Origin: Segniliparus rugosus ATCC BAA-974
Lineage (GTDB): Bacteria > Actinomycetota > Actinomycetes > Mycobacteriales > Mycobacteriaceae
Reading direction: 5' to 3'
NCBI RefSeq assembly: GCF_000185725.2
Contig: NZ_KI391954.1
Location: forward strand, 558,001 to 622,000
Length of the DNA: 64,000 nucleotides
The position numbers were made by a program, and so were the translations under genes. The notes below the pieces were generated by a model. That model worked only from the letters and a program-made list of their open reading frames with translations, did not search any database and was not told where the DNA came from. Shown here in pieces: positions 45,529-54,902 of this stretch; within the stretch, counting starts at the first letter, position 1; every line of letters begins with the position of its first letter.

Positions 45529-46398
45529 ATGACGCTCAATGTGAAGGGCGAAGGCCTTGGCGCGCAGATCACCGGGATCGACCCGGAGGACCTGGACAGC
45601 ATCCGGGCGGACGAGATCCGCGACATCGTGTACGAGAACAAGCTCGTCGTCCTCAAAGACGTCCGCCCGTCCGCGGAGCAGTTCCTCCAACTCGGGCGGA
45701 TCCTCGGCGAGATCGTCCCGTATTACGAGCCGATCTACCACCACAAGGACCACCCGGAGATCTTCGTTTCTTCCACCGAGCAGGGCCAGGGCGTGCCGAG
45801 GACCGGCGCTTTCTGGCACATCGACTATCAGTTCATGCCCAAGCCCTTCGCGTTCTCCATGGTGCTGCCGCTCGCCGTGCCGGGCCGGGACCGGGGCACC
45901 TACTTCATCGACTTGAACAAAGTGTGGGAGTCGTTGCCCGCCGATTTGCAGGCCAAGGCGCGCGGCACGCGCAGCATCCATTCGCCCCGGCGCTACATCA
46001 AGATCCGCCCGAGCGACGTGTACCGGCCCATCGGCGAAATCCTTGCGGAGATCGAGGAGACGACCCCGCCGCAGACCTGGCCGACGGTGATCAAACACCC
46101 CAAGACCGGGCAGGAGATCCTGTACATCTGCGAGGCGGGGACCATGACGATCGAAGACGGGAACGGGAACGCGCTCGACCCCTCGCTGCTGCAGACGCTC
46201 CTCGAGGCGACCGGACAGCTCGACCCCGACTACGCGTCGCCCTTCATCCACGCCCAGCATTACGAGGTCGGCGACATCGTGCTCTGGGACAACCGGGCCC
46301 TTGTGCACCGGGCGAAGCACGGCACCGCCCCCGGCACGCTGACGACCTACCGGCTGACCATGCTGGACGGCCTGGCGACTCCTGGGCTCGCGGCATGA
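45529..46398 (+). CDS. Fe(II)/2-oxoglutarate dioxygenase, isonitrile-forming (Rv0097/ScoE/MmaE type)
   Basis: 289-residue TauD-family non-haem iron enzyme. The iron-binding HxD is in AFWHIDYQFMPKP and the distal His in NRALVHRAKH; the 2-oxoglutarate Arg follows in TTYRLTML. In Streptomyces and Mycobacterium (ScoE, MmaE, Rv0097) the homologues oxidatively convert an N-carboxymethyl-3-aminoacyl group to an isonitrile. The assignment rests on these motifs plus the conserved four genes that follow. SD GAAGGAGA precedes the ATG at 45529. Stop overlaps fcoT (ATGA). Confidence 0.88.
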   Translation: MTLNVKGEGLGAQITGIDPEDLDSIRADEIRDIVYENKLVVLKDVRPSAEQFLQLGRILGEIVPYYEPIYHHKDHPEIFVSSTEQGQGVPRTGAFWHIDYQFMPKPFAFSMVLPLAVPGRDRGTYFIDLNKVWESLPADLQAKARGTRSIHSPRRYIKIRPSDVYRPIGEILAEIEETTPPQTWPTVIKHPKTGQEILYICEAGTMTIEDGNGNALDPSLLQTLLEATGQLDPDYASPFIHAQHYEVGDIVLWDNRALVHRAKHGTAPGTLTTYRLTMLDGLATPGLAA

Positions 46399-46976
46399 CC
46401 GGGGCGGTCGCCTCGGCGCGGATCGAGACGGGAGCCGTCGGCACAGCCCCGATCCCAGAGGAACTGCTCGCCAAAGTGCTCGAGCCGTACTCCCACAAAG
46501 GGTGCCGCTATCTGGTGGACGCGGACTACGGCATCGCCGACGACGTGGTGCACGCGCGCGCCAGCTTCGGCATCGAAGAGTCGGCGTACATCCGCAGCAC
46601 GGGGCACTTCAACGCCGTGGAGCTGGTGCTGTGCTTCAACCAGCTGACCTACAGCGCGTTCGCCCAAGGCTGCGTCAACGAGGATATCGACGCGTTCCTC
46701 GGCTGGTCGATCGACGACTACTGCCGCAACCAGCTCGCGGGCATGTTGATCAAGAGCGCCTCGTCGCGGTTCAAACGGCAGATCGACGCTCGGAGGTTCT
46801 CCGCTCGCTTGCGGGCGCACGATTTCCGCATCGTCGAGCGGACGTGGCGCTACTTGCAATTCCAGAGCGTTGTCGAGTTTTGGGACCAGGACGGCGGCTT
46901 GGCGGCGGGCGAGTTCGAGATCGCGGTCCTCAACCTCCCGTCCCCCGAGAAACGGAAGGAGGCGTTGTGCCGATGA
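46395..46976 (+). CDS. fcoT: Acyl-CoA/acyl-ACP thioesterase of the FcoT family
   Basis: 193-residue hot-dog-fold protein equivalent to Rv0098 FcoT and ScoD/MmaD. In the isonitrile pathway it is reported to act on an alpha,beta-unsaturated acyl-ACP, adding glycine and hydrolysing. Characteristic stretches are YIRSTGHFNAVELVLCFNQL, GCVNEDIDAFLGWSIDDY and RTWRYLQFQSVVEFW. The ATG at 46395 overlaps the dioxygenase stop. Confidence 0.9.
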   Translation: MTGAVASARIETGAVGTAPIPEELLAKVLEPYSHKGCRYLVDADYGIADDVVHARASFGIEESAYIRSTGHFNAVELVLCFNQLTYSAFAQGCVNEDIDAFLGWSIDDYCRNQLAGMLIKSASSRFKRQIDARRFSARLRAHDFRIVERTWRYLQFQSVVEFWDQDGGLAAGEFEIAVLNLPSPEKRKEALCR

Positions 46977-48562
46977 CCGGCGTGCTGCCCACGGTGTGGG
47001 AGCGGATCTGCGCCCAAGCGCTCCAGCGGCCCGACGCGGTCGCGTTGCGCCGGGCGGACGGCACGGGCGAACTGCGCTACGCGGAGCTGGTCCGCGCGGT
47101 CGAGCGGCTCGCCGAGGAGCTCGGGGCCGCGTCGGTCGCGCGGGAGTCCAGGGTCGTCGTCCTCTCGGACAACGGGCCCGAGACGTATCTGGCGGTGCTG
47201 GCCTGCGCGCGGCTCGGCTCCATAGCCGTCATGGTGGACGGAACGCTGCCGCCCGCGACCGTCGGACGGTTCTGCCAGATCGCCGGCCCGGCCGCCGTGC
47301 TCGTCCCCTCCGGGGCCGCAGCCGGGGCCGTATGGTCGGCCGAGGACGGCGGCCCGATCCCGACGATCGCGGTCGGCTCTGGAGAGGCGGCGGAGCGCGC
47401 CTGTGCCCCGGACTGCGGCAAGGGGCTCCCGGACCTCGGCCCCGACGACCCGCTCGCGATGATCTTCACGAGCGGCACGACGGGGGAGCCCAAGGCGGTG
47501 CTGCTGGCGAACCGCACGTTCTTCGCGGTTCCGGACATCTTGCAGGGCGCGGGTTTGTCGTGGATCGAGTGGACAGCGGGCGAGTTCGCGTACTCGCCGT
47601 TGCCCGCGACGCACATCGGCGGGCTGTGGTGGATCCTCACCTGCTTGGCGAACGGGGTCTCGTGCGTCACCGGCGGGGAGGGCTCGTCGTCCTTGGCGGA
47701 GATCCTCAACGCGAACGAGGTCGCGACGGTCTGCCTGGTGCCGACCCTGCTCGCGAGGCTGGTCGCCGAGCTCAAGGCCACTGGGGCCGAGGTGCCGTCG
47801 CTCCGGTTCGTCGGCTACGGCGGCTCGCGGGCGATCCCGGACGACGTGCGGTTCATCGAGGCCGCCGGGGTGCGCACGGCGCAGGTCTTCGGGCTGAGCG
47901 AGACCGGTTGCACCGCGCTGTGCCTGCCGACGGACGAGGATTCGCTCTCCCGGATCGAGGAGGGCGCGGTCGGGCGCCCGTATCCGGGCGTCGAGGTCTA
48001 TCTGGCGGCGAGCGAGGACTGCGCGCCCGCGCTGGCCGGCTCGAAGCCCTCCGCCTCGTTCGGCACGCTGTGGATCAAGTCCCCGGCGAACATGCTGGGG
48101 TACTGGAACAACCCGGAGCGCACCCGCGAGACGCTGGTCGACGGATGGGTGAACACCGGCGATCTGATGGAGCGCCGCGCGGACGGCTTCTTCTACATCA
48201 AGGGGCGTTCGTCGGAGCTGATCATCTCCGGCGGCGTCAACGTCGTGCCCGACGAGGTCGACCGCATCGCGGAGCGCGTCAAGGGCGTGCGCGAGGCCGC
48301 GTGCTACGAGATCCCCGACCCTGAGTTCGGCGCGCTGGTCGGGCTGGCGGTTGTCCCGTCCGAGGCGTTGGACGCGGCCGGGGCAGCCGAGCTCAAACGG
48401 GCCGTCGCGGCCCGCTATCGGCGCGAGTCGGAGTCGATGGCCCGGCCCTCTGCCATCGCGCTGGTCGCGGATATTCCGAGGACGAAGTCCGGCAAGGTCA
48501 TGCGCGCCGCGCTCGCGGCGGCGCTGCGCGGGGAACGGGCCGAGGCGGTCGTCGGTGGCTGA
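46967..48562 (+). CDS. fadD10: Fatty acyl-AMP ligase FadD10
   Basis: 531-residue ANL ligase matching FadD10 (Rv0099; ScoC/MmaC), which adenylates a fatty acid and loads it on the adjacent carrier protein rather than CoA. Motifs: MIFTSGTTGEPKAVLLANRT, LPATHIGGLWWILTCL, QVFGLSETGCTALCLPTD, VNTGDLMERRADGFFYIKGR and the Lys of PRTKSGKVMRAAL. The start is GTG 46967 or ATG 46973, both downstream of AAGGAGG (46956-46962). Overlaps fcoT. Confidence 0.93.
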   Translation: MPMTGVLPTVWERICAQALQRPDAVALRRADGTGELRYAELVRAVERLAEELGAASVARESRVVVLSDNGPETYLAVLACARLGSIAVMVDGTLPPATVGRFCQIAGPAAVLVPSGAAAGAVWSAEDGGPIPTIAVGSGEAAERACAPDCGKGLPDLGPDDPLAMIFTSGTTGEPKAVLLANRTFFAVPDILQGAGLSWIEWTAGEFAYSPLPATHIGGLWWILTCLANGVSCVTGGEGSSSLAEILNANEVATVCLVPTLLARLVAELKATGAEVPSLRFVGYGGSRAIPDDVRFIEAAGVRTAQVFGLSETGCTALCLPTDEDSLSRIEEGAVGRPYPGVEVYLAASEDCAPALAGSKPSASFGTLWIKSPANMLGYWNNPERTRETLVDGWVNTGDLMERRADGFFYIKGRSSELIISGGVNVVPDEVDRIAERVKGVREAACYEIPDPEFGALVGLAVVPSEALDAAGAAELKRAVAARYRRESESMARPSAIALVADIPRTKSGKVMRAALAAALRGERAEAVVGG

Positions 48563-48584
48563 GGCGGTTCGGGAAGCTGGGCCG

Positions 48585-48824
48585 ATGCGAGAGAAAGTCC
48601 TCGCGGCGCTCTGCGAGGTGCTCTATATCGCGGAGGACGACCTCGTCGACGGCGACGCCACCGATCTGCGCGACCTCGGGCTGGATTCGGTCCGTTTCGT
48701 CCTGCTGATGCAGCGGCTCGGCGTCGACCGGGGGTCGGACCTGTGGTCCCGGCTGGGGGAGAGCCTGTCGGTCGCGGGCTGGGCGGACGCGTTGGCGCAG
48801 GCCGGGCCGGGGAACGCCGAGTGA
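48585..48824 (+). CDS. Acyl carrier protein of the isonitrile-lipopeptide pathway (Rv0100-like)
   Basis: 79-residue carrier protein. The phosphopantetheine Ser is in LRDLGLDSVRFVLLMQRLGV, nearly identical to Rv0100. It holds the acyl chain while FadD10, FcoT and the dioxygenase act and then passes it to the NRPS. The ATG at 48585 matches the start of Rv0100 (MRE.VLAA.C.VLYI); an in-frame GTG at 48555 would add 10 residues. The stop overlaps the NRPS GTG. Confidence 0.9.
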   Translation: MREKVLAALCEVLYIAEDDLVDGDATDLRDLGLDSVRFVLLMQRLGVDRGSDLWSRLGESLSVAGWADALAQAGPGNAE

Positions 48825-51800
48825 CGCAGCAGCCAGAGCGCCCCTCGGACCGCGTCGCGTTGAGCAGGTCCCAGCGGAACATCTACAACGGGGTGCTGCA
48901 GAACGACGATCCGGCGTTGTACCTGATCGGCAAGAGCTACCGGTTCCGCCCGCTGGAGCTGCCCGCGTTCCTCGCCGCCTTGGCGTGGACGATCGCCAAG
49001 AACCCGGCGCATCTGTGCGTGCTGGAAGCCGCGCCCGCCGAGGGCGGCTATCCAGACCTCGCGCCGAGGCTGGGGTTCGACGACCTGGTGCGCGTTCGGC
49101 CAGAGGAGGAGGACGCGGCGGCGTTCGGGGGCGAACTCGCGCGAACGTGGTCCGACGGGCTCCTCGGCAAGCCGCTCATGCGCTACACCGTGCGCCTGGA
49201 CGCGCGCGGCGCTGTGTCCGGGCTCGAAGCCCACGCGCACCACATCCTGTTCGACGGCGGCGCGACCGGAGCCATCGAGACCGAACTGGCGCGGCATCTC
49301 GCAGGCGAGGCCGAGGCGCAGGCGCCCGGCCTTGGGGAGGGGCTGGCCAAACTGGCCGAGGCGCACCGCCGTGAGAACGCCAAGGCGGAGGAGGCCTCTG
49401 GGCGGTTCGCCGAAGCCGTGCGGCGCGAGCTCGCCGACGAGGCGCGCCGGGGCGACGGCCAGGAGCGCCGCGACGCCCCCGCGAGCGCCGCGAAAGGGGT
49501 CCGCCAGGGGGAGGCGCTGGTCTCCGGGCAGGCGTACGAGACGCTCCTCGCCCTCGCCGAGGCCGAGCGCGTCCCGCTGAACGTCCTCGTCGCCGCCGCG
49601 GCGACGGCGGTGGACGCGAGCCTGCGCCAAAGCGTCGAGGGCCTTCTGGTCCACGCGGTGGACAACCGGTTCGGCGATCCCGATTTGAACGTCGCGACGT
49701 GTCTGGTCAATTCGGTCGCGCACCCGGTCCGGTTCCCCCCGTTCGCCTCGACGCGGGAGGTCGCCCGCGCGCTCGACCGGGCGTACGTCGCGGCGGTGCG
49801 CCGCCGATGGTTCCGCGAGGAGCAGTACCGCCGGATGTATTTGACGGTCAACCGGACTTCGCGCCTTGCGGCGTTGACGCTCAACTTCATCCGCGAGGCG
49901 TGCGCGCCCGGCCTGCGCAGGTTCCTCTCGGAGGCTCCGGCGGCGGCGGACATCGGCCCGGTCGAGGGGATGACCGTGGCGTGCGTGCTCGACGAGGAGC
50001 GGCGCTCGCTGCGGCTGTCGGTCTGGGACCGCGCGGATCTGCCCGAGGACGAGAGGCCCGCGCGGATCGCGGAGCGGATCGCGGCGGCGCTGGAGTCCAT
50101 GGCGGCGAAGTGGGACCAGCCGATCGCGACGATTGTGGGCGAATGGGCCGAGATCGGCCCGGACGGGGCCCGCCGTCCGCAGGACGAGGCGGATCCGGCG
50201 GAGCGGCGGTGCGCCCCCGCGTGGTTCCTCGACCCAGAGGGAAGCGTCCGCGCGTTCCTCGACCGCCGAGGCCACGTCCTGCCTTGGGCGGCCTGGCTGG
50301 CGCGGCGCGGAATCGAGCCGGGCGAGGTCGTGGTGCTCGCCGACGACCACACCGACAAGACGGTCGACCTCTTGGTCGCCTGCCACCTGGCGGGCTGCGG
50401 CTACAGCGTCTGCGACAGCGCCGACGAGGCTCCCGAGCGGGCGGACGAGATCGCCGCGCAGGGACTCGCCGCGCACGTGGTCGACGTCGCCGCCGTCCGG
50501 TTGGCGGCGGATCTCGGCGACGAGTCGCGGGAGCTTGTGGGCCGACGGTTCGAGCAAGTGGCGCGGGACGACGGGCTCGCCGACAGGACCGCGTACATCA
50601 TGCCGACCTCGGGATCGACCGGGCGGCCCAAGCTCGTCCGGATCTCGCACCGCTCGCTCGCGCTTTTCTGCGCCTCGGCGCGGTCCGCCTACGGCTGGGG
50701 CTCAGACGACGTCCTCCTGCAATGCGCGCCGTTGACCTCGGACATCAGCGTCGAGGAGATTTTCTGCGGCGCGGCCTGCGGGACGGAGCTGGTCCGCTCC
50801 GCCGCAGTGCGCGCCGGCGACATCGCCGGGCTGGTCCGAGACCTCGTCGGGAAACGCGCGACCGTCGTCGATCTGCCCACCGCCGTCTGGCATCTGCTGT
50901 GCGAGGACGGCGAAGCCCTGGGCGCGCTCCGCTGCTCGGCCCTGCGCCAGATCGTCATCGGCGGCGAGGCGGTCCGCCCCGGCGCTGTGGGCACATGGGT
51001 CCGTTGCGACGTGTCGCGGGATGTCTCCCTCGTCTCCACCTACGGCCCGACCGAGGCCACGGTCGTCGCGACCGCGCTGCCGCTCGCCGACGAGCTGGCG
51101 GACGCGGGGGCGGCCCGGTTGGGCAGGCCGCTGGTCCCCGGCTCGGTGTTCGTCGCTTTCGGCGAGGTCGTCGTGGTCGGCGACCTCGTCTCCTCTGGCT
51201 ATCTGGGGATGGAAAGCCCGAGCTTCGGGACGGTGACGACCGGCGAAGGGCCGCCGCGTCGGGCGTTCGCCACCGCCGACCGCGTGGCGTTCGACGACGA
51301 GGGCTTCCCCGTGCTGCTCGGACGGCGGGACGCGGTGGTCAAGATCTCCGGCAAACGGGTGGACATCGCCGAAGTCGCACGGCGCATCGCCGAGGACCCC
51401 GCAGTCGCCGACGCCGGGGTCGAGGCGCGCGACGGCAGCCTTGGGGTGTGGTTCCAGGCCCGGCGCACCAGCGAGGGCGGAGCCGAAGCCGAGACGGCGG
51501 CGCGGCTCAGGAGCGTCCTTCTCGGCTTGGGGGTCGCCTCCTTCTTCGTCGTCGGCGTGGCGCGGATACTGAGGAAGCCGAACGGGAAGATCGACGGCGA
51601 CAGCCTGCGGGCGATGTCCCCCGCCTCGGACGCGAGGCCGGCCGGTCCCGAGCCGGACGAGACCTCGGCGGGCCTCGCGGCGATCTGGAGCAGCCGGCTC
51701 GGGACCGAAGTCGGGCCGGACTCCTCGCTCCTGGCAGAGGGGGTCGGCTCGTTGGACCTGATGCGGATCCTCCCCGACACCCGCGCGTACCTCGGCCGTC

Positions 51801-53023
51801 CGCTCACGATCCTCGACCTGATCCGCGCGGACAGCGCCGCCCGCCTGGTGGCCGAGTCCGGGGCGGATCCTGGCGAGCTGGTCGACGCGGAGGCGGCGGC
51901 GGAGATCGCCCGCGACCTCGCGGACCTACGCAGCAGAGGCCTGGCGGCTCCCGGCTCCCGGCGGAGCCCGCGCGGCACGGGCGCGGTCCTCGTGCTGGGC
52001 GCGTCGGGAATCCTCGGCACCGGGTTCGCCCAGGCGGCGCTCGACCTGCGGCGAGCTGGGGCCCGGCTCCCGGACGTGGTGCTGGCCGCGCGGTCGGAGA
52101 TCCCCGAGCGCGCGCCGTGGACGGAGATCCTTGGCGTCGCCGGAATACGGATCGCGCAGGCCCCCGCGCGGCTCGGCGCGGAGGAGCTGGACGATCTGAT
52201 CCGAGCGAGCGGGGCCCGGACGGTGGTGAACTGCGTCGGGAACACGAACGTGCTCGCGCCGTACCGCGAACTCCGGGCGGCGAACGTGGAGCCGGTCGCC
52301 GCGCTGGTCGAGGTGTGCGCGGCCAGGGGCGCGCGGTTGGCGCATTTGTCGACGTTCGTCGTTGGCGCGGAAGCCGCAGCCCCGCGCGTGGTCGACCCGC
52401 GCGCCTCGGCGTACCCGTACGCGGCTTCCAAAGCGCTCGCCGAGCTGGTCGTGGCGGGCTCGCCGCCGGAGCTCGATTTCGCCCTGGTGCGCCTGCCAAG
52501 GGTGCTGGGGACGGCGGATCAGATGCGGGACTCCGCCGACGTGCTGGTGTCGATCGCGCAAGCCTGCGCCGCGTTGCGCGCGCACCCCGCCGTCGCGCTG
52601 ACGGAAGAAGTGACGACGGGCAGGGCCGTGGCGAGGGGACTCCTCGGCTTGCTGCCGGAACTGGCGGGGTCTGCGGGGCTCGGGCGCGGGCTCCTCGTCG
52701 CGCGCGGCGCGAAGGTGGCGTACGCCGAATTCCTCGCCCAGTTCGGCCCCGAGGAGCTCGACCTGCCCGAGTGGAAGCGTCGGCTGGACCGGAGCGGCTG
52801 GGCGAAGCGGAATCCGGGCCGGTGGGCGGTGATCGACGCGTGGGCCGCCTTGGGCGAACGGCTCGGCGCCCGCTCGTACGCGGACTACCTCGCGGACCGC
52901 CGGACCGTCGCGCTCGGAGTCGAAGCCGTCGCCGAGTTCGACGGCGGCCGGGAACTTTCCGCTGTGCGGTCGCGACTTGTACGGAGTGAACACGGCGGGT
53001 TCCTCGAAAAGAGGGTTTATTGA
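48821..53023 (+). CDS. nrp: Single-module NRPS, C-A-T-R (Nrp/ScoA/MmaA type)
   Basis: 1400-residue nonribosomal peptide synthetase. Condensation domain about 1-430 with HHILFDG at 140-146; adenylation domain about 460-930 with TSGSTGRPK (A3, from 597), STYGPTEAT (A5) and RKPNGKID (A10); carrier domain with Ser977 in EGVGSLDLM; reductase domain about 1055-1395 with the NAD(P) motif GASGILG (1060) and YPYAASK. Manual alignment to GrsA gives the code D-I-E-D-V-G-T-V, similar to lysine codes. One module only, like Streptomyces ScoA, whereas Rv0101 has two. Reductive release to an aldehyde/alcohol is expected. The stop codon lies inside a Zur box. Confidence 0.92.
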   Translation: MTQQPERPSDRVALSRSQRNIYNGVLQNDDPALYLIGKSYRFRPLELPAFLAALAWTIAKNPAHLCVLEAAPAEGGYPDLAPRLGFDDLVRVRPEEEDAAAFGGELARTWSDGLLGKPLMRYTVRLDARGAVSGLEAHAHHILFDGGATGAIETELARHLAGEAEAQAPGLGEGLAKLAEAHRRENAKAEEASGRFAEAVRRELADEARRGDGQERRDAPASAAKGVRQGEALVSGQAYETLLALAEAERVPLNVLVAAAATAVDASLRQSVEGLLVHAVDNRFGDPDLNVATCLVNSVAHPVRFPPFASTREVARALDRAYVAAVRRRWFREEQYRRMYLTVNRTSRLAALTLNFIREACAPGLRRFLSEAPAAADIGPVEGMTVACVLDEERRSLRLSVWDRADLPEDERPARIAERIAAALESMAAKWDQPIATIVGEWAEIGPDGARRPQDEADPAERRCAPAWFLDPEGSVRAFLDRRGHVLPWAAWLARRGIEPGEVVVLADDHTDKTVDLLVACHLAGCGYSVCDSADEAPERADEIAAQGLAAHVVDVAAVRLAADLGDESRELVGRRFEQVARDDGLADRTAYIMPTSGSTGRPKLVRISHRSLALFCASARSAYGWGSDDVLLQCAPLTSDISVEEIFCGAACGTELVRSAAVRAGDIAGLVRDLVGKRATVVDLPTAVWHLLCEDGEALGALRCSALRQIVIGGEAVRPGAVGTWVRCDVSRDVSLVSTYGPTEATVVATALPLADELADAGAARLGRPLVPGSVFVAFGEVVVVGDLVSSGYLGMESPSFGTVTTGEGPPRRAFATADRVAFDDEGFPVLLGRRDAVVKISGKRVDIAEVARRIAEDPAVADAGVEARDGSLGVWFQARRTSEGGAEAETAARLRSVLLGLGVASFFVVGVARILRKPNGKIDGDSLRAMSPASDARPAGPEPDETSAGLAAIWSSRLGTEVGPDSSLLAEGVGSLDLMRILPDTRAYLGRPLTILDLIRADSAARLVAESGADPGELVDAEAAAEIARDLADLRSRGLAAPGSRRSPRGTGAVLVLGASGILGTGFAQAALDLRRAGARLPDVVLAARSEIPERAPWTEILGVAGIRIAQAPARLGAEELDDLIRASGARTVVNCVGNTNVLAPYRELRAANVEPVAALVEVCAARGARLAHLSTFVVGAEAAAPRVVDPRASAYPYAASKALAELVVAGSPPELDFALVRLPRVLGTADQMRDSADVLVSIAQACAALRAHPAVALTEEVTTGRAVARGLLGLLPELAGSAGLGRGLLVARGAKVAYAEFLAQFGPEELDLPEWKRRLDRSGWAKRNPGRWAVIDAWAALGERLGARSYADYLADRRTVALGVEAVAEFDGGRELSAVRSRLVRSEHGGFLEKRVY

Positions 53024-53039
53024 AAATGATTTTCAATAA
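53017..53039. promoter_or_regulatory. Zur box, perfect 23-bp palindrome upstream of eccA
   Basis: An 11-1-11 perfect palindrome with the core TGAAAATGATTTTCA (53021-53035), matching the actinobacterial Zur consensus. It overlaps a possible -35 (TTGAAA, 53020-53025), with a possible -10 TACGCT at 53045-53050. Zinc-bound Zur here would repress the ESX-3 operon, as in M. tuberculosis at the same place. Confidence 0.88.
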
Positions 53040-53114
53040 TCTGCTACGCTCAAGCCTGCGGACGACGCGGCGAGGAGCGCGACAGGCGTCAGGACATGCG
53101 ACAAGGAGACGAGG

Positions 53115-54902
53115 ATGAGCATCGACCCGGAGCTGGCAAGCCGGTTCGCCGCGTGTTGCCGGGTGCTCGGCCTCACCGTCGACGGCAGACGGCGCCCGGC
53201 GGACCTGCCCTCGGCCCGAGCCGGCTTCGCCGCGCTCTGCCGCGCGGCGCACGAGCAATGCGACGCGTGGGTCGGGCTGGCCGCGTCCGGAGAGGCGACG
53301 GTCGAGGTTTTGGCCGCCATCTCCCGGACCTCGGCGACGGCGAAGCGGCTGCAACACGCGGCGAGCCTGCTGCCGGGCGAGCTGTCCTTCTCCTACGACA
53401 CCGGGCTGTACCTCGCGTTCCGGGCCGAGGGCCCCGACGACTACCGCCTCGCCCACGCCGCCGCGCTCGCCGACGCGGGGGCGTACGCCGAGGCCGACGA
53501 GCTGGTCGCCGAAGTCACCCGGCGCCGTCCCGACTGGTTCCGCGCGCGTTGGACGGCGGTCGCCATCCGCAACCGGGCCGAGCGCTGGTCCGACGTCGTC
53601 GAGCTGCTGGCCCCGGTGGTCGCCGACGAGCCGGCCGACCCGACCGCCGCGCACGCCGTGCGCGTCGCCTTCGGGATCGCGCTCGCCAAGCTCGGCATGG
53701 TCGCCCCCGCGCTCGCGCACCTCGACGACCCCAGCGGCCCGATCGCGGTGGCCGCGACCGACGGGGCGCTGGCCCGCGCGCTGTGCCTGCGCCATCACGG
53801 CGAGGGCGAGGCGGCAGCAGAGGCGCTGCAAGACCTGTACGCGGCGCATCCGGACAATGCCGACGTCGAGCACGCCCTGTCCGACCCGAGCGTCGGCCTG
53901 CGCGTCACCACCGCCGCGCGGATCGCCGCGCGCGCCGACCCGTGGGATCCGGCCACCGAGCCGGACGAGGACGATTTCATCGATCCGGATGCGCAGGAGC
54001 GCAAGGCGGTCCTGCTGGCCGAGGCAGAACAGCAGCTGGGCGAGTTCATCGGCCTCGACGAGGTCAAGGACCAGGTGGCGCGCTTGAAGAGCTCGGTGGC
54101 GATGGCGTTGCGCCGCCAGGAGCGCGGGCTGGCCGTCGGGCAGCGCGCGCACCATCTCGTCTTCGCGGGCCCGCCGGGCACCGGCAAGACCACCATCGCC
54201 CGCGTGGTCGCCAAGATCTACTGCGGCCTCGGCCTGCTCAAGCGCGAGCATGTGCGCGAGGTGCACCGAGCGGACCTCATCGGCCAGCACATCGGCGAGA
54301 CCGAGGCGAAGACCAACGCGGTGATCGACAGCGCGCTCGACGGGGTGCTCTTCCTCGACGAGGCGTACTCGCTGGTGTCCACCGGGGCCAAGAACGACTT
54401 CGGCCTGGTCGCCATCGACACCCTGCTGGCCCGCATGGAGAACGACCGCGACCGCCTCGTGGTCATCATCGCGGGCTACCGCGCCGAGTTGGACCAGTTC
54501 CTCGACACCAACGAGGGCCTGCGCTCGCGCTTCACCCGCTCCATCGCCTTCCCCTCCTACACCCCGTCCGAACTGGTCGAGATCGCTTCGGCCATGGCCG
54601 AAGCCCGCGACAGCGTGTTCGAGGCGGCCGCCGCCGACGAGCTGCTGGCCGCCTTCGCCGCCATGTGCGCGGCAGAGGCCCCCGACGCGCGGGGCGTGGC
54701 CCGGCGCAGCATCGACGTCGCGGGCAACGGCCGGTTCGTCCGGAACGTGGTGGAACGCGCGGAGGAGGAGCGCGAGCACCGGCTGGACAACTCGGGGGCC
54801 GACGAGTTCAGCGACGACGACCTGATGACCGTCACCCTTGGCGATGTCCGCGCCTCCGTCGAAGCCATCGTGCGCGGCCTGGGACTGGTGGCGGTCGCGT
54901 GA
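53115..54902 (+). CDS. eccA3: ESX-3 AAA+ ATPase EccA
   Basis: 595-residue cytosolic AAA+ ATPase of type VII secretion. The N-terminal TPR-like domain (about 1-290) is followed by a CbxX/CfqX-type AAA+ domain with Walker [13 protein letters not shown] (from 351), [12 protein letters not shown] (Walker B) and [10 protein letters not shown] (arginine finger). It helps release PE/PPE and Esx substrates from EspG. SD AAGGAGA before ATG 53115. First gene of the ESX operon, directly under the Zur box. Confidence 0.95.
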   Translation: MSIDPELASRFAACCRVLGLTVDGRRRPADLPSARAGFAALCRAAHEQCDAWVGLAASGEATVEVLAAISRTSATAKRLQHAASLLPGELSFSYDTGLYLAFRAEGPDDYRLAHAAALADAGAYAEADELVAEVTRRRPDWFRARWTAVAIRNRAERWSDVVELLAPVVADEPADPTAAHAVRVAFGIALAKLGMVAPALAHLDDPSGPIAVAATDGALARALCLRHHGEGEAAAEALQDLYAAHPDNADVEHALSDPSVGLRVTTAARIAARADPWDPATEPDEDDFIDPDAQERKAVLLAEAEQQLGEFIGLDEVKDQVARLKSSVAMALRRQERGLAVGQRAHHLVFAGPPGTGKTTIARVVAKIYCGLGLLKREHVREVHRADLIGQHIGETEAKTNAVIDSALDGVLFLDEAYSLVSTGAKNDFGLVAIDTLLARMENDRDRLVVIIAGYRAELDQFLDTNEGLRSRFTRSIAFPSYTPSELVEIASAMAEARDSVFEAAAADELLAAFAAMCAAEAPDARGVARRSIDVAGNGRFVRNVVERAEEEREHRLDNSGADEFSDDDLMTVTLGDVRASVEAIVRGLGLVAVA

